DNA of 64,000 nt from Streptomyces sp. NBC_01446 (GCF_026340095.1 NZ_JAPEPO010000001.1:1302001-1366000), one strand, 5' to 3'. Positions 1-8,942 are shown, counted from the first letter of the stretch. The notes: generated by a model from the letters alone, not told the origin. Numbers and translations are program-made.

Positions 1-273
1 GGCTGCGACGCCGTCCACCCCCGCCCGGTGCTGGAGGCGTTCTGGAACTTCGAGATGCCCCGCGACCTCATCGAGGAGTACGGGCTGCCGGAGCTGACCA
101 AGGAGATGAAGGCGAACATCCTCGGCCGCAACTTCCTGCGCATGCACGGCATCGACGAGCAGGACCTGCGCAAGCGCATCACTGGCGACGAGTTCGACAC
201 CACCGAGCTCAAGCAGCCGTGGGGCGGCCGCATCGAGCCTGCCCAGGACGACGCCCTGGCCGGTGCCCGATGA
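1..273 (+). CDS. Amidohydrolase family protein, C-terminal part (5' end outside window)
   Basis: The reading frame is open from the first base of the window and ends at TGA 271-273, so only the last 90 residues are present. The visible part has the typical end of amidohydrolase-2 (TIM-barrel metal-dependent hydrolase/decarboxylase) proteins, in which a helical tail follows an ILGRNFLRMHGID segment. The metal-binding residues lie upstream and cannot be seen. The gene overlaps the next one by ATGA, so it heads or continues an operon with the MIP18-type protein, the alpha/beta hydrolase and the DoxX protein. In aromatic catabolic loci such enzymes often act as hydrolases or decarboxylases on ring-derived acids, but the substrate here is unknown. 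Confidence 0.7.
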   Translation, partial: GCDAVHPRPVLEAFWNFEMPRDLIEEYGLPELTKEMKANILGRNFLRMHGIDEQDLRKRITGDEFDTTELKQPWGGRIEPAQDDALAGAR

Positions 274-671
274 CGACACTCACCGAATCCGACGTGCGCG
301 CCACGCTCAACGAGATCGTCGACCCGTGCAGCATCACCGCCGGAGTGCCCGCCGGCCTCGTCGACATGGGCCTCGTCGGTGACATCCGTATCGACGACGC
401 TCCGAACGGCTGCCATCGCATCGCGGTCACCGTCGGCGTCACCGAACCCAGCTGCGTCCTGATCGGCTCCTTCGCCAACGAGGCCCACGCCCGCCTCTCG
501 GCGCTGCCCGGCGTAACCGCGGTCGAGGTGGCCTTGAGCGAGGAGGTCGACTGGAGCGAGGACAAGATGGCACCGGAGTACCGGCAGCGGCTGACCGAGC
601 ACCGCGCCCAAGCCCGCCGCACCCTGCCCCTCCTCGCCGCCATCGCAACGGGACGTGCCGGTGAACAGTGA
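270..671 (+). CDS. MIP18/DUF59 family protein (metal-sulfur cluster assembly factor-like)
   Basis: This 133-residue protein starts at ATG 270, which overlaps the TGA of the amidohydrolase (ATGA) and indicates translational coupling. The N-terminal half shows the DUF59 pattern: a helix ending in EIVDPCSITAG followed by LVDMGLVGDI and an IAVTVGVTEPSC strand. PaaD/SufT-like members of this family help to mature Fe-S or other metal enzymes. Here it may serve the adjacent metal-dependent amidohydrolase, which is inference from position. A longer upstream start exists in frame but would lie inside the amidohydrolase gene. The C-terminal 40 residues are Arg/Ala-rich and carry no recognisable motif. 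Confidence 0.65.
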   Translation: MTTLTESDVRATLNEIVDPCSITAGVPAGLVDMGLVGDIRIDDAPNGCHRIAVTVGVTEPSCVLIGSFANEAHARLSALPGVTAVEVALSEEVDWSEDKMAPEYRQRLTEHRAQARRTLPLLAAIATGRAGEQ

Positions 672-1680
672 GACCTCGCCGCCGCAGACCTCCGGGCTCA
701 CCGAGGTGCTGGCGAACAACTCCGCCGTCATGGGCCGCTTCATGGAGGGACTCAGCAAGGCACCACTCCCTCCCGAGCGGATCGACCCGCCTGCCGTACG
801 GGTGGTGCGCGACATCGTGTTCAGCACGCCGACCGGCACGGGGGGCCCTACGGAACTGCGGATGGACCTGTATCTACCACGGTCGGCGCCGGCCCCCGCG
901 CCGGTGATCGTGTGGCTTCCGGGTGGTGGCTGGCGGGGGCAACGCCGGGGCTATGGGCCTCGGTTGCCCCGGCTCTTCGCCGAGCGGGGCTACGCCATGG
1001 TCGATGTTGACTACCGCTCGTCCGACGTCGACCGCTGGCCCGCGCAGATCGACGACGTCCTCGCCGCGCTCCACCACCTGCACGGCCTCGCCGATGTCTA
1101 CGACCTGGACACCGGGGCGCTCGGCCTGTGGGGCAGCTCCGCCGGCGCGCACCTGGCGCTGCTCGCCGCCTTCGCGACCGACGGCGCGGGAGCGCGCACC
1201 GTGCCCGGCGTACGCGCTGTGGTGGCGGGATACCCCCCGACGGATCTCTTGCGCCTGAACGAAGACGCACTGCCCGGCGGAGTACAGGGGGTGGACCTGT
1301 CCGATCCCGCCTGGGGGCTCCTGGGAGGAAACCCTTGGGCGCGGTCCGCAGAAGCCGTCCAGGCCAGCCCGGTCCGTCAGGTCCACCCGCAGGTACCTCC
1401 CGTGCTCCTGCTGCACGGCGACCGCGACCTGCTCATCGGGCCGGCGCAGAGCCGCCGCCTGCATGACGCGCTACTGACCGCGGGCGCCGAGTCCCACCTG
1501 CTCATGGTCCGCGGTGCCGACCACAGCTTCCTCAACTCGGCCGACTGGGAGCGCCGCCCCATGACAGCGACCGTTCACTCCTCCCACGCTCCGGGCCTCA
1601 AGCATTCCGTGCCGCTGACACCGGCCCTCATCGAGCGCTTCTTCGACCGGCACCTGCGAACGGACCCATGGAATGCCTGA
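661..1680 (+). CDS. Alpha/beta hydrolase (BD-FAE/esterase-lipase type)
   Basis: This is a protein of about 339 residues in the alpha/beta hydrolase fold. It shows an oxyanion-hole motif VIVWLPGGGW near residue 80, the nucleophile elbow GSSAG in LWGSSAGAH, a late HGDRD strand carrying the acid, and a final GADHSF that supplies the catalytic His. GTG codons at 655 and 661 are both possible starts, and both overlap the end of the preceding gene (stop 669-671). It is the third gene of a tightly packed operon, and its stop overlaps the ATG of the DoxX-like gene. The likely role is hydrolysis of an ester or lactone. The substrate cannot be told from sequence. Confidence 0.75.
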   Translation: MNSETSPPQTSGLTEVLANNSAVMGRFMEGLSKAPLPPERIDPPAVRVVRDIVFSTPTGTGGPTELRMDLYLPRSAPAPAPVIVWLPGGGWRGQRRGYGPRLPRLFAERGYAMVDVDYRSSDVDRWPAQIDDVLAALHHLHGLADVYDLDTGALGLWGSSAGAHLALLAAFATDGAGARTVPGVRAVVAGYPPTDLLRLNEDALPGGVQGVDLSDPAWGLLGGNPWARSAEAVQASPVRQVHPQVPPVLLLHGDRDLLIGPAQSRRLHDALLTAGAESHLLMVRGADHSFLNSADWERRPMTATVHSSHAPGLKHSVPLTPALIERFFDRHLRTDPWNA

Positions 1681-2107
1681 ACTCCCCCTGCGCCCCGAAG
1701 CCGCGGCGCTCACTGCGTCCCGGCTCGCCCTGGCCGCGGTGTTCGTCTCCGGCGGCCGCCAGGTATGGCAGCACCCGGACGGTCCTTCCCAGGCAGCCGG
1801 ACCGTTTCTCGAACGGTGCCGGCGCGTGGTGCCGCTCCTCGACCGGCTGACCGACGTCCAGTTGGTGCGCGCCAACGCGGCCGTCCACGTCGCAGCCGGC
1901 ATAGGCCTGGCGGCAGGCCGCGCACCCGCCATCTGTGCGACGGCTCTTGCCGGCTCGCTTCTGCCCACCACGTGGGCGGCGTTCCCGTACTGGAGTGAGC
2001 CTGAAGGGCCGCAACGTGGGCAGCTCAAGGGTCAGTTCCTCAAGAACCTTGGCCTGGTCGGCGGTCTGCTCGCCGTGGCGGTCGACGACGTGCGGCGGCG
2101 GAGTTGA
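1673..2107 (+). CDS. DoxX-like small membrane protein
   Basis: This protein has 144 residues, and its ATG overlaps the stop of the upstream hydrolase. Hydrophobic stretches around residues 15-27, 68-80, 85-100 and 122-135 suggest four membrane segments. The motif ALAAVFVSGG near the N-terminus and a KGQFLKNLGLVGGLLAV segment near the C-terminus are typical of DoxX-family proteins. These are linked to thiol redox balance or terminal oxidases, although most members have no assigned reaction. It is the last gene of its operon and is followed by a strong stem-loop at 2229-2258. Confidence 0.6.
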   Translation: MPELPLRPEAAALTASRLALAAVFVSGGRQVWQHPDGPSQAAGPFLERCRRVVPLLDRLTDVQLVRANAAVHVAAGIGLAAGRAPAICATALAGSLLPTTWAAFPYWSEPEGPQRGQLKGQFLKNLGLVGGLLAVAVDDVRRRS

Positions 2108-2228
2108 CCCAGCTCTGGACCCGCGCGATCACCGGACTCGTGCCTTCGCACGCAGCCCACAGCAACCGCTGCAGCCCGGGGCGGTGGTCTCTCGCGCGGG
2201 TTGTTCGCAGGGGCTCGCACCCGGTCGG

Positions 2229-2258
2229 CCTGACGACGCCCACACGGGCGTCGTCAGG
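2229..2258. terminator. Strong stem-loop between convergent operons
   Basis: A perfect 13-bp inverted repeat (left arm CCTGACGACGCCC) encloses the loop ACAC. It lies between the DoxX-like gene (ends 2107, + strand) and the CoA-transferase B gene (ends 2347, - strand), so it can act as a bidirectional terminator. No long U tract follows, as is usual in actinomycetes. The rest of the 2108-2346 gap shows no convincing gene. Confidence 0.75.
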
Positions 2259-2346
2259 TCCGGCGTCGCGACGTACCGAGAGGACGCAGGCATCACCAGG
2301 GCGGGACTGCTCATGAGCGTGCCAAGGCCATAGCGGTGCGTTTTCA

Positions 2347-2979
2347 TCATCGAGGGCGCAGGGGTGGCTCCGTCTTCGCGCGGACCTCGTCCGCAGTAAC
2401 GTCTGGCGCGAGTTCGACGAGCCGCAGGCCGTCGGGGTTGACGTCGAGAACGCACAGGTCGGTGATGATCCGCTGCACGACCCGGCGGCCGGTGTAGGGG
2501 AGCGAGCACTCATTGACGACCTTGTACGAGCCGTCACGAGCGACGTGCTCCATGAGCACGATGACCTTCTTCGCACCGTGGACGAGATCCATCGCACCGC
2601 CCATGCCCTTGACCATCTTGCCGGGGATCATCCAGTTGGCGATGTCTCCGGCGGCGGAGACCTGCATGGCGCCGAGGATCGCGGCGTCGATCTTCCCCGC
2701 GCGAATCATGCCGAAGCTGGCGGCGGAGTCGAAGAAGCTCGCCCCCTTCCGCACAGTCACCGTCTCCTTGCCCGCGTTGATCAGGTCGGGGTCGACGGCG
2801 TGCTCGGTCGGGTAGGCGCCGGTTCCGAGGATGCCGTTCTCGCTCTGCAATACCAGCTCGACATCGTCGGGCACGTAGTTGGGCACAAGGGTCGGCAGGC
2901 CGATGCCCAGGTTCACGTAGTCACCGTCGACCAACTCGGACGCGGCACGTGCGGCCATCTGCTCGTGTGTCCATGCCAT
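2347..2979 (-). CDS. 3-oxoacid CoA-transferase, subunit B
   Basis: This is a 210-residue class I CoA-transferase B subunit. The start at ATG 2979 gives the normal N-terminus [13 protein letters not shown] followed by [17 protein letters not shown]. The catalytic Glu lies in the SENGILG motif, and later motifs include [17 protein letters not shown]. The enzyme would transfer CoA from succinyl-CoA to a 3-oxoacid such as acetoacetate or 3-oxoadipate. It is the partner of the frameshifted A subunit immediately upstream and a paralogue of pcaJ at 5326-6009. Its function depends on a working A subunit, which the local copy does not appear to encode. Confidence 0.85.
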   Translation of the reverse strand: MAWTHEQMAARAASELVDGDYVNLGIGLPTLVPNYVPDDVELVLQSENGILGTGAYPTEHAVDPDLINAGKETVTVRKGASFFDSAASFGMIRAGKIDAAILGAMQVSAAGDIANWMIPGKMVKGMGGAMDLVHGAKKVIVLMEHVARDGSYKVVNECSLPYTGRRVVQRIITDLCVLDVNPDGLRLVELAPDVTADEVRAKTEPPLRPR

Positions 2980-2980
2980 G

Positions 2981-3783
2981 TCAGCGGCCCTCCCCGCCTG
3001 CGGCGGAGGCACTGGCCGTCCGCACGGTTCTTTTCTCGATGCGCTTGTCGGCGGCCTGCTCGGACGTGAGCCGTACGACCCGGTGGACGTAGACACCGGG
3101 CAAGTGCACCTCGTTGGGGTCGATCAGCCCAGGTTCGACGAGCTCCTCCACCTCGGCGATGGTGACCTGGCTGGCCATCGCAGCGAGCGGGTTGAAGTTG
3201 CGAGCGGAGTCCTTGAAGACGAGGTTGCCGTGCCGGTCGCCTTTCCAGGCGCGGACCAGTCCGAAGTCGGACACGATCGCCTCTTCCAGTACGAACTCGC
3301 GTCGGCCATCCCGGGTGTCGAAGACCATCACCGGCTTCACGGGCGAGCGCTTCACGACGTTGCCCTCGGCGTCGTACCGCCACGGGAGGCCGCCGTCGGC
3401 AACTTGGGTCCCCACTCCCGTGCGGGTGTAGAACGCGGCGATCCCCGAGCCGCCGGCGCGCATCCGCTCTGCCAGCGTGCCCTGAGGCGTCAGTTCGACC
3501 TCCAGCTCACCGGAAAGGTACTGCCGGGCGGAACTCCTTGTTCTCACCGACATAGGACGCCACCACGCGCCGCAGGCGCCCCGCCGACAGCAGCAGGCCC
3601 AGGCCCCAGTCGTCGATGCCGGCATTATTCGAGACCACCTCCAGGTCGCGGGGCCCGGCGTCGAGGAGAGCCTGGATGAGCACAGAGGGGATGCCGCACA
3701 GGCCGAAAGCCACCGACCGTCAAGGTCGCGCCGTCCCGGATGTCGGCCAGCGCTTCAGCAGCCGACGGAATCAACTTGTCCAT
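2981..3783 (-). pseudogene. 3-oxoacid CoA-transferase, subunit A, interrupted by two frameshifts
   Basis: Three reading frames together rebuild a normal class I CoA-transferase A subunit. From ATG 3783 the frame reads MDKLIPSAAEALADIRDG and then TLTVGGF. One extra base near 3713 shifts it into a frame carrying [17 protein letters not shown] and [15 protein letters not shown] second extra base near 3530 (a C added after GAGTTC) shifts it again into [17 protein letters not shown] and on to the end. The gene ends one base before the B-subunit start, as in intact operons. It is either a genuine pseudogene or carries two sequencing errors. The divergent IclR gene at 3915 is the likely regulator. 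Confidence 0.8.
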
Positions 3784-3879
3784 GACGCGACAGTCAAAGA
3801 CCCGAGAGGCAAAACGGTCAATGAATGACCGTCGATTCGCTCTGAACTTCTCACGTGACGGGCATTGAGGCCCTCACGC

Positions 3880-3894
3880 GTTCATTCAGCGAAC
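3880..3894. promoter_or_regulatory. Putative IclR operator
   Basis: The 15-mer GTTCATTCAGCGAAC has GTTC/GAAC arms and lies between the divergent CoA-transferase genes and the IclR gene. It closely matches GTTCATTGAACGAAC at 30749-30763, beside another IclR gene, and resembles the 15-mer at 19457-19471. It probably controls both flanking transcripts. Confidence 0.5.
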
Positions 3895-3914
3895 ACTGGT
3901 CATATTCTGTCAGC

Positions 3915-4688
3915 ATGGACACCGGACCCACCGTCGCCAGCCGAATCGGGATCCTGCTGCGGGCCCTCGCCGCCCGCGAGCCGGACGGAGCCAGCACCAC
4001 CGACCTCGCAAGCGCGACGGCGTTGCCGCGACCAACGGCACACCGCCTGCTCTCCGCATTGCGGGAGGAGGGACTGGTGGAGCGCGACGAGATCAGCGGC
4101 TCCTGGCATCTCGGCCCCGAGTGCTTCCTGCTCGGCGCCGCGGCGACCAGCCGCCACGACATCACGCCGATCGCCCGCGAGACAGTGCTCCGTATCGCGC
4201 GCGAGACCGGCGAGAGCGCCTTCTTCTCAGTACGACGCGGCAGCGAGACGGTATGCGTCCTCCGCGAGGACGGCAGCTTCCCGATCCGGTCGCACGTCCT
4301 GCACGAGGGGATCCGCTTCCCACTCGGCGTCGCCTCGGCCGGGATAGTCATCCTCTCGTTCCTTCACGAGCGCGAGCGCGAGCCCTACCTGGCGGGCGTC
4401 CACCTGGAGGAGCGGTTCGGCGAGCAGCACCGCGCCGACCAGTTGCGCGAGCGGGTGAAGGCCACACGCGACCTCGGCTACGCCGTCAACCCCGGCCTCA
4501 TCGTGCCCGGCAGCTGGGGCCTCGGGGCCGCTGTCTTCGACGCTCACGAAGAGCCGCGCTGGGCTTTGAGTATCACCGGCATCGAGTCCCGCCTCTCACC
4601 GCCGCGCCAGCAGGAGCTCGGTCAGCTCCTCCTGCACGAGGCGCACGCGCTCGCGGGCCGAGTCACGGGTTCGAGCACAACGAAATGA
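3915..4688 (+). CDS. IclR family transcriptional regulator
   Basis: This 257-residue regulator has an N-terminal winged helix-turn-helix (residues about 8-70, including LASATALPRPTAHRLLSALREEGLVERD) and a C-terminal effector-binding domain with VLHEGIRFPLGVASAG and DLGYAVNPGLIVPGSWGLGAAVFD. ATG 3915 gives the usual short N-terminus; an in-frame start at 3855 would read through the putative operator at 3880-3894. It is divergent from the CoA-transferase pair, which fits control of 3-oxoacid or aromatic-acid catabolism as in PcaR/PobR-type members. The ligand is unknown. Confidence 0.85.
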   Translation: MDTGPTVASRIGILLRALAAREPDGASTTDLASATALPRPTAHRLLSALREEGLVERDEISGSWHLGPECFLLGAAATSRHDITPIARETVLRIARETGESAFFSVRRGSETVCVLREDGSFPIRSHVLHEGIRFPLGVASAGIVILSFLHEREREPYLAGVHLEERFGEQHRADQLRERVKATRDLGYAVNPGLIVPGSWGLGAAVFDAHEEPRWALSITGIESRLSPPRQQELGQLLLHEAHALAGRVTGSSTTK

Positions 4689-4749
4689 GCGACGGAGCCG
4701 CCCGCAGAGCGACGCCGCCGCTCTCACGCACTCGAGGGATCACTGACGC

Positions 4750-5172
4750 TGGTGCTGGAGTTCGATCATTACGAGCTCCAGGCGGGCGCCGGTCCGCCGC
4801 CCATGGTGACGGGCCGGCTTGGCCAACGTCATCGACGTGTTCAGGCGCCTGGACGAGGCACACCCCCTGTCCGACCGTTGATCGCAGCACGGCCCCCGTT
4901 GCGGAGACCACCCTTCACCACGTTCCGGAGCCGGTCGACGACGCGCTGCGGACGGTCGGGGAGACGGAAGGCGTTGATGCGTTCCTTGACGTTGCGTCGC
5001 AGCGTCGAGCGCAGCAGTTCCCTGCGGGAGCCGAAGTAGTGGGGTACCAGCCGCGGTTCACACCGGCGTGATCAGTCACCTCCAGCAGGTTCGACCCATT
5101 CAGCACGCCATCGAGTTCGAGCAGTTCACGAGCGGCGCGTTCCAGTGTCCGGGACGTGAGCTCATTGTCCAT
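4750..5172 (-). pseudogene. TetR family regulator, frameshifted remnant
   Basis: From ATG 5172 the frame reads MDNELTSRTLERAARELLELDGV and then LLEVTDHAGVNRG, a TetR-type DNA-binding helix set. The frame then changes at about 5045, and the next frame supplies the diagnostic HYFGSRRELLRSTLRR with the continuing helices NVKERINAFRLPDRP. Past about 4890 the sequence loses family character. The gene therefore carries at least one frameshift and a decayed ligand-binding domain. The rest of the gap between 4689 and 5325 shows no other gene. The intact original may have controlled the neighbouring pcaIJF genes, but this is speculation. Confidence 0.6.
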
Positions 5173-5325
5173 CGAGGGGCCCGGCGCCTTGTCCCTCTTG
5201 CCCACGACTCGGCCCCCGCGAGCCGACATCCCCTGACCGCTTCGTCGTAGATCCCCTCGGGACCGCCGAGAACACCGGGCGAGTCGCCTGTCGGGTGACG
5301 CCTGTCCGGGATGCGCAGGTCAGGC

Positions 5326-6009
5326 CTAGGCAGGCAGGAGTGGCAGGTCCAGACGGCCCGCGAGGTCGTCGATCGTGGCCCCGAAGGTCTCTCGAACCAC
5401 GACGCCTTGTGGGGTGAGGTCGAAGACGGCCAGGTCCGTGTAGACGCGGTCGACGCAGCCGGTTCCGGTCAGCGGGTAGGTGCATTGAGGAACGAGCTTG
5501 GGCGCGCCGGTCTTGGTGAACAGGGTCATCATGACGAAGACCTTCTTGGCTCCGATTGCCAGGTCCATGGCTCCGCCGACGGCGGGTATGGCGTCGGGCG
5601 CGCCTGTGTGCCAGTTGGCGAGGTCGCCGTCCGCGGAGACCTGGAAGGCACCCAGGACGCACACGTCCAGGTGACCGCCGCGCATCATGGCGAAGGAGTC
5701 TGCGTGGTGGAAGTACGCGGCTCCGGGCAGTTCGGTCACGGGGATCTTGCCGGCGTTGGTGAGATCGGGGTCGATCGCGTCGCCCTGGGCGGCCGGGCCC
5801 ATGTTGAGCATGCCGTTCTCGGTGTGGAGCACCACACCGGAGTCGGCCGACAGGTGGTCGGCCACCAGCGTCGGCTGGCCGATACCGAGGTTGACGAAGG
5901 CTCCGTGCGGGATGTCCCGCGCGATGCGTGCGGCGATGTCGTGCTTGTCCAGAGGACTCTTGCCCAGAGGACGGCGCTCGGCGTCCATGGTGGGGCGATC
6001 GGGGTTCAT
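5326..6009 (-). CDS. pcaJ: 3-oxoadipate CoA-transferase, subunit B
   Basis: This is a 227-residue class I CoA-transferase B subunit. The motif VNLGIGQPTLVADHL is followed by the catalytic Glu in HTENGMLNMG and by GGAMDLAIGAKKVFVMM. Its ATG overlaps the TGA of pcaI, and pcaI in turn overlaps pcaF, giving an F-I-J operon that points to the 3-oxoadipate enzyme rather than the acetoacetate one. With PcaI it transfers CoA from succinyl-CoA to 3-oxoadipate in the cytoplasm. It is the visible sink for 3-oxoadipate made by the two maleylacetate reductases in this window. Exact substrate preference is inferred from the operon. Confidence 0.85.
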   Translation of the reverse strand: MNPDRPTMDAERRPLGKSPLDKHDIAARIARDIPHGAFVNLGIGQPTLVADHLSADSGVVLHTENGMLNMGPAAQGDAIDPDLTNAGKIPVTELPGAAYFHHADSFAMMRGGHLDVCVLGAFQVSADGDLANWHTGAPDAIPAVGGAMDLAIGAKKVFVMMTLFTKTGAPKLVPQCTYPLTGTGCVDRVYTDLAVFDLTPQGVVVRETFGATIDDLAGRLDLPLLPA

Positions 6010-6674
6010 GCGGTTGCCTCCTGCACCACGCGGTCGACGTAGATGCTCGGCGTCACCACGGACTCCGGGTCGAGCACTCCAGTGTCGACGACTTCTCGCA
6101 CCTGCGCGATCACCGTGGTCGCAGCCGTGGCCATGACCGGACCGAAGTTGCGAGCGGTCTTGCGGTAGACGAGATTGCCCATGCGGTCGGCCCGGTGGGC
6201 GCCGATCAGCGCGACGTCGCCCCTGATCGGGTACTCCAGCACGTAGGTGCGACCGTCGATGACGCGGGTCTCCTTGCCCTCGGCCAGCAGTGTGCCCGCT
6301 CCGGTGGGGCAGAAGAAGGCTCCGATGCCGGCGCCGGCCGCCCGCATCCGCTCGGCGAGGCTGCCCTGCGGGACGACCTCCAGCTCGATCCTGCCGGCCC
6401 GGTACAGCCCGTCGAAGACATAGGAATCGCTCTGCCGGGGGAAAGAGCAGACCACCTTGCGGACCCGTCCCTTCGCCAGCAGCGCCGCCAGGCCGGTGTC
6501 GCCGTTGCCGGCGTTGTTGGACACCACGGTCAGATCCGTCGCGCCCTGGCGGATGAGCGCGTCGATCAATTCCACCGGCATCCCGGCCATCCCGAACCCA
6601 CCGACAAGCACCGTCGAACCGTCCTTGATGCCGGCAACGGCCTCATCGGCATGAGCACACAGCTTCACGGTCAT
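6006..6674 (-). CDS. pcaI: 3-oxoadipate CoA-transferase, subunit A
   Basis: This is a 222-residue class I CoA-transferase A subunit. It contains VLVGGFGMAGMPVELIDAL, the CoA-binding region VVSNNAGNGDTGLAALL and, later, VVPQGSLAERMRAAGAGIGAFF. Start and stop both overlap neighbouring genes by ATGA, with pcaF upstream and pcaJ downstream. It pairs with PcaJ. Unlike the paralogous A subunit at 2981-3783, this copy is intact and is likely the functional source of A subunits. Confidence 0.87.
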   Translation of the reverse strand: MTVKLCAHADEAVAGIKDGSTVLVGGFGMAGMPVELIDALIRQGATDLTVVSNNAGNGDTGLAALLAKGRVRKVVCSFPRQSDSYVFDGLYRAGRIELEVVPQGSLAERMRAAGAGIGAFFCPTGAGTLLAEGKETRVIDGRTYVLEYPIRGDVALIGAHRADRMGNLVYRKTARNFGPVMATAATTVIAQVREVVDTGVLDPESVVTPSIYVDRVVQEATA

Positions 6675-7882
6675 CGCCTCGTCCCCGTGACGTTCTCCAG
6701 CACCACGGCGAGCGCCTGGCCGACTCCGATGCAGATCGCGGCGAGACCCCAGCGCTCACCTGACTCCTTCAGCCGGTGGGCCAACGTGCCGAGGAGCCGG
6801 CCGCCGGAGGCGCCCAGCGGGTGGCCGAGCGCGATCGCGCCGCCCTGGGCGTTGACGATCGACGGGTCGATCTTCCAGGCGTCCACACAGGCCAGCGCCT
6901 GCACGGCGAACGCCTCATTGAGTTCGACCGCGGAGACGTCCGGCCAGTCGATACCCGCGCTCCTGAGCGCCCGGTTCGCCGCCTCCACCGGAGCGAAGCC
7001 GAACATCTGCGGATCCAGCGCGAACACCCCGCGGCCGGCCACGCGGGCCAGCGGATCCACCCCGATGCGAGCCGCGGCCGCCCCCGAACCCAGGAGTACC
7101 GCCGACGCGCCGTCGCTCAGCGGCGAGGCATTGCCCGCCGTGATCACACCGTCGGGGCGGAACGACGGCTTGAGAGCGGCGAGCTTGTCGACCGCGGACC
7201 CCGGCCTGATGCCCTCGTCCCGCGTCAGCGCATGCCCCTTGCCGTCCACCGCGACCGGCACGACGAGATCGTCGTAGAAGCCGTCCGTCCAGGCCGCGTC
7301 CGCCAAGGTGTGGGACCGGACGGCGAACACGTCCTGCCGCTCCCGCGAGACGGAGAACCGCTCGGCGAGCTGCTCATTGGCCTCGCCCAGGGAGACCGTC
7401 CACTCCTTCGGCATCCGCGAGTTCACCAACCGCCAGCCCAGAGTGGTGGAGACGGCGGTCATGTCCTTGGCGGGAAAGGCCCGGTCGGGCTTGGGCAGCA
7501 CCCACGGAGCCCGGCTCATCGACTCCACCCCGCCGGTCAGCACGATGTCCGCGTCGCCGGTCTCGATGGCCCGGGAGGCGATGATCGCTGCGTCGAGAGA
7601 AGAGCCGCACAACCGGTTCACGGTCGTGGCGGGCACGGACGTGGGCAGTCCGGCCAGGAGCACAGCCATCCGGCCCACGTTGCGATTGTCCTCACCCGCG
7701 CCGTTCGCGTTCCCCCACACCACGTCGTCGATCTCACCCGGATCGAGCGCCGGCACCTTATCCAGAACCCCGCGCACGGCGAGCGCCGCGAGGTCGTCAG
7801 GCCGGATGCCGGCAAGGGCACCGGAGAATCGTCCGAACGGCGTCCTTGCTGTCGCGTACACATAACTGTCGGTCACGGTCAC
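6671..7882 (-). CDS. pcaF: 3-oxoadipyl-CoA thiolase
   Basis: This 403-residue thiolase shows all hallmark motifs: the acylated Cys in NRLCGSSLDAAI (about residue 90), GGVESMSRAPWVLPKP, LNEAFAVQALAC, NAQGGAIALGHPLGASGGR with the catalytic His, and the C-terminal AICIGVGQALA with the second Cys. GTG 7882 is the start. It splits 3-oxoadipyl-CoA into succinyl-CoA and acetyl-CoA, the last step of the beta-ketoadipate route. It is the first gene of the pcaFIJ operon and is divergent from a LysR gene with a T-N11-A motif in between. Confidence 0.88.
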   Translation of the reverse strand: MTVTDSYVYATARTPFGRFSGALAGIRPDDLAALAVRGVLDKVPALDPGEIDDVVWGNANGAGEDNRNVGRMAVLLAGLPTSVPATTVNRLCGSSLDAAIIASRAIETGDADIVLTGGVESMSRAPWVLPKPDRAFPAKDMTAVSTTLGWRLVNSRMPKEWTVSLGEANEQLAERFSVSRERQDVFAVRSHTLADAAWTDGFYDDLVVPVAVDGKGHALTRDEGIRPGSAVDKLAALKPSFRPDGVITAGNASPLSDGASAVLLGSGAAAARIGVDPLARVAGRGVFALDPQMFGFAPVEAANRALRSAGIDWPDVSAVELNEAFAVQALACVDAWKIDPSIVNAQGGAIALGHPLGASGGRLLGTLAHRLKESGERWGLAAICIGVGQALAVVLENVTGTRR

Positions 7883-7934
7883 AACGGTAGGCCCGCGAAC
7901 TTCATCACGTCCAAGACTGAGTTCTTCCTCATTG

Positions 7935-7949
7935 ATAAGTGCTCTTTAT
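7935..7949. promoter_or_regulatory. Candidate LysR box in the pcaF-lysR intergenic region
   Basis: ATAAGTGCTCTTTAT has ATAA/TTAT arms and the T-N11-A spacing typical of LysR-type binding sites. It sits in a short, locally AT-rich gap between pcaF and the divergent LysR gene, immediately upstream of the latter, as expected for an autoregulated divergent promoter. Confidence 0.45.
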
Positions 7950-7960
7950 AGAATGGATCC

Positions 7961-8857
7961 ATGGAGCTCCGCCAGGTCCGCTACTTCCTCACGCTCGCGG
8001 AGGAGTGCCACTTCGGGCGCGCGGCAGCCCGCCTGCACGTCGCCCAGCCTGCCCTGTCCCAGCAGATCAAGCAGCTGGAGCGGGAGTTGGGCGTCCCGTT
8101 GTTCCACCGGTCCACCCGGCATGTCGAACTCACCGAGGCGGGCCGGCACCTCACCGGCCACGCCCGGTCCCTCCTGTCCGAAGCCGAACGCGCACAGGCC
8201 CACATGGCCGAACTCGCCACCGGTCACGCCGGACGCGTCTCCATCGGCTTCATCGGCACCGCTACGTACGACGTCTTGCCGCGCGTCGCCCGAACCGTGC
8301 GCGCCCGGCTGCCCCACATCACCTTGGACCTGCGCGGCGAACTGCTCACCCCACAACTCATGGACGGCCTGCTCGACGGCACCTACGACCTCGCAGTACT
8401 CCGCTCCGGCCCCCACGCCGAAGGGGTGAACGCCACGCTGCTGCGCACCGAACCCCTGGTCGCTGTGCTGCCGGCCCACCACCCACTGGCCTCCGACGAC
8501 CCGATCCCGCTCGGCTCTCTGGCGAGAGAACCCTTCGTCATCCATCCCGCCCAGGCGCGGTCCGCCATGCACGACCGCGTCCTTGCCGCGTGCCGCCGGG
8601 CCGGCTTCCAGCCCGCGTCCCTCGTCGAGGTCGGTGAGACAGCCACCCTCGTCGTCCTCGTGGCCGCCGGGCACGGGGTCGCCCTCGTGCCGGAGTCGGT
8701 TCAGAGCCTTCGGCTCGACGGCGTCACGTACGTGCCGCTCGCCGAGACGGAGACCACCGACCTCGTCCTGGGCCGCCGTTCCGTGGGCAACTCACCGGCT
8801 GTGGAACAGGTGGCCTTGATCATCGAAGCGTGCGTCAACGCCCAGGACGGGGTCTAA
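7961..8857 (+). CDS. LysR family transcriptional regulator, divergent from pcaFIJ
   Basis: This 298-residue regulator has the standard LysR N-terminal helix-turn-helix (MELRQVRYFLTLAEECHFGRAA, then LHVAQPALSQQIKQLE) and a periplasmic-binding-protein-like effector domain with RVSIGFIGTATYDVLPRV. The DNA-binding part most resembles the CatR/BenM-type group that governs aromatic catabolism. It is divergent from pcaFIJ and probably activates that operon in response to a pathway intermediate such as 3-oxoadipate or muconate (inference). Insertion-sequence territory begins 85 bases after its stop. Confidence 0.85.
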   Translation: MELRQVRYFLTLAEECHFGRAAARLHVAQPALSQQIKQLERELGVPLFHRSTRHVELTEAGRHLTGHARSLLSEAERAQAHMAELATGHAGRVSIGFIGTATYDVLPRVARTVRARLPHITLDLRGELLTPQLMDGLLDGTYDLAVLRSGPHAEGVNATLLRTEPLVAVLPAHHPLASDDPIPLGSLAREPFVIHPAQARSAMHDRVLAACRRAGFQPASLVEVGETATLVVLVAAGHGVALVPESVQSLRLDGVTYVPLAETETTDLVLGRRSVGNSPAVEQVALIIEACVNAQDGV

Positions 8858-8942
8858 CGAAAGAACTCGCCTGGACGGTAACTTCCTTCTGGGAAAACCT
8901 GGATAGGACCCGGCGGGGCGTAGCGGGGACATCATTTCTTGA

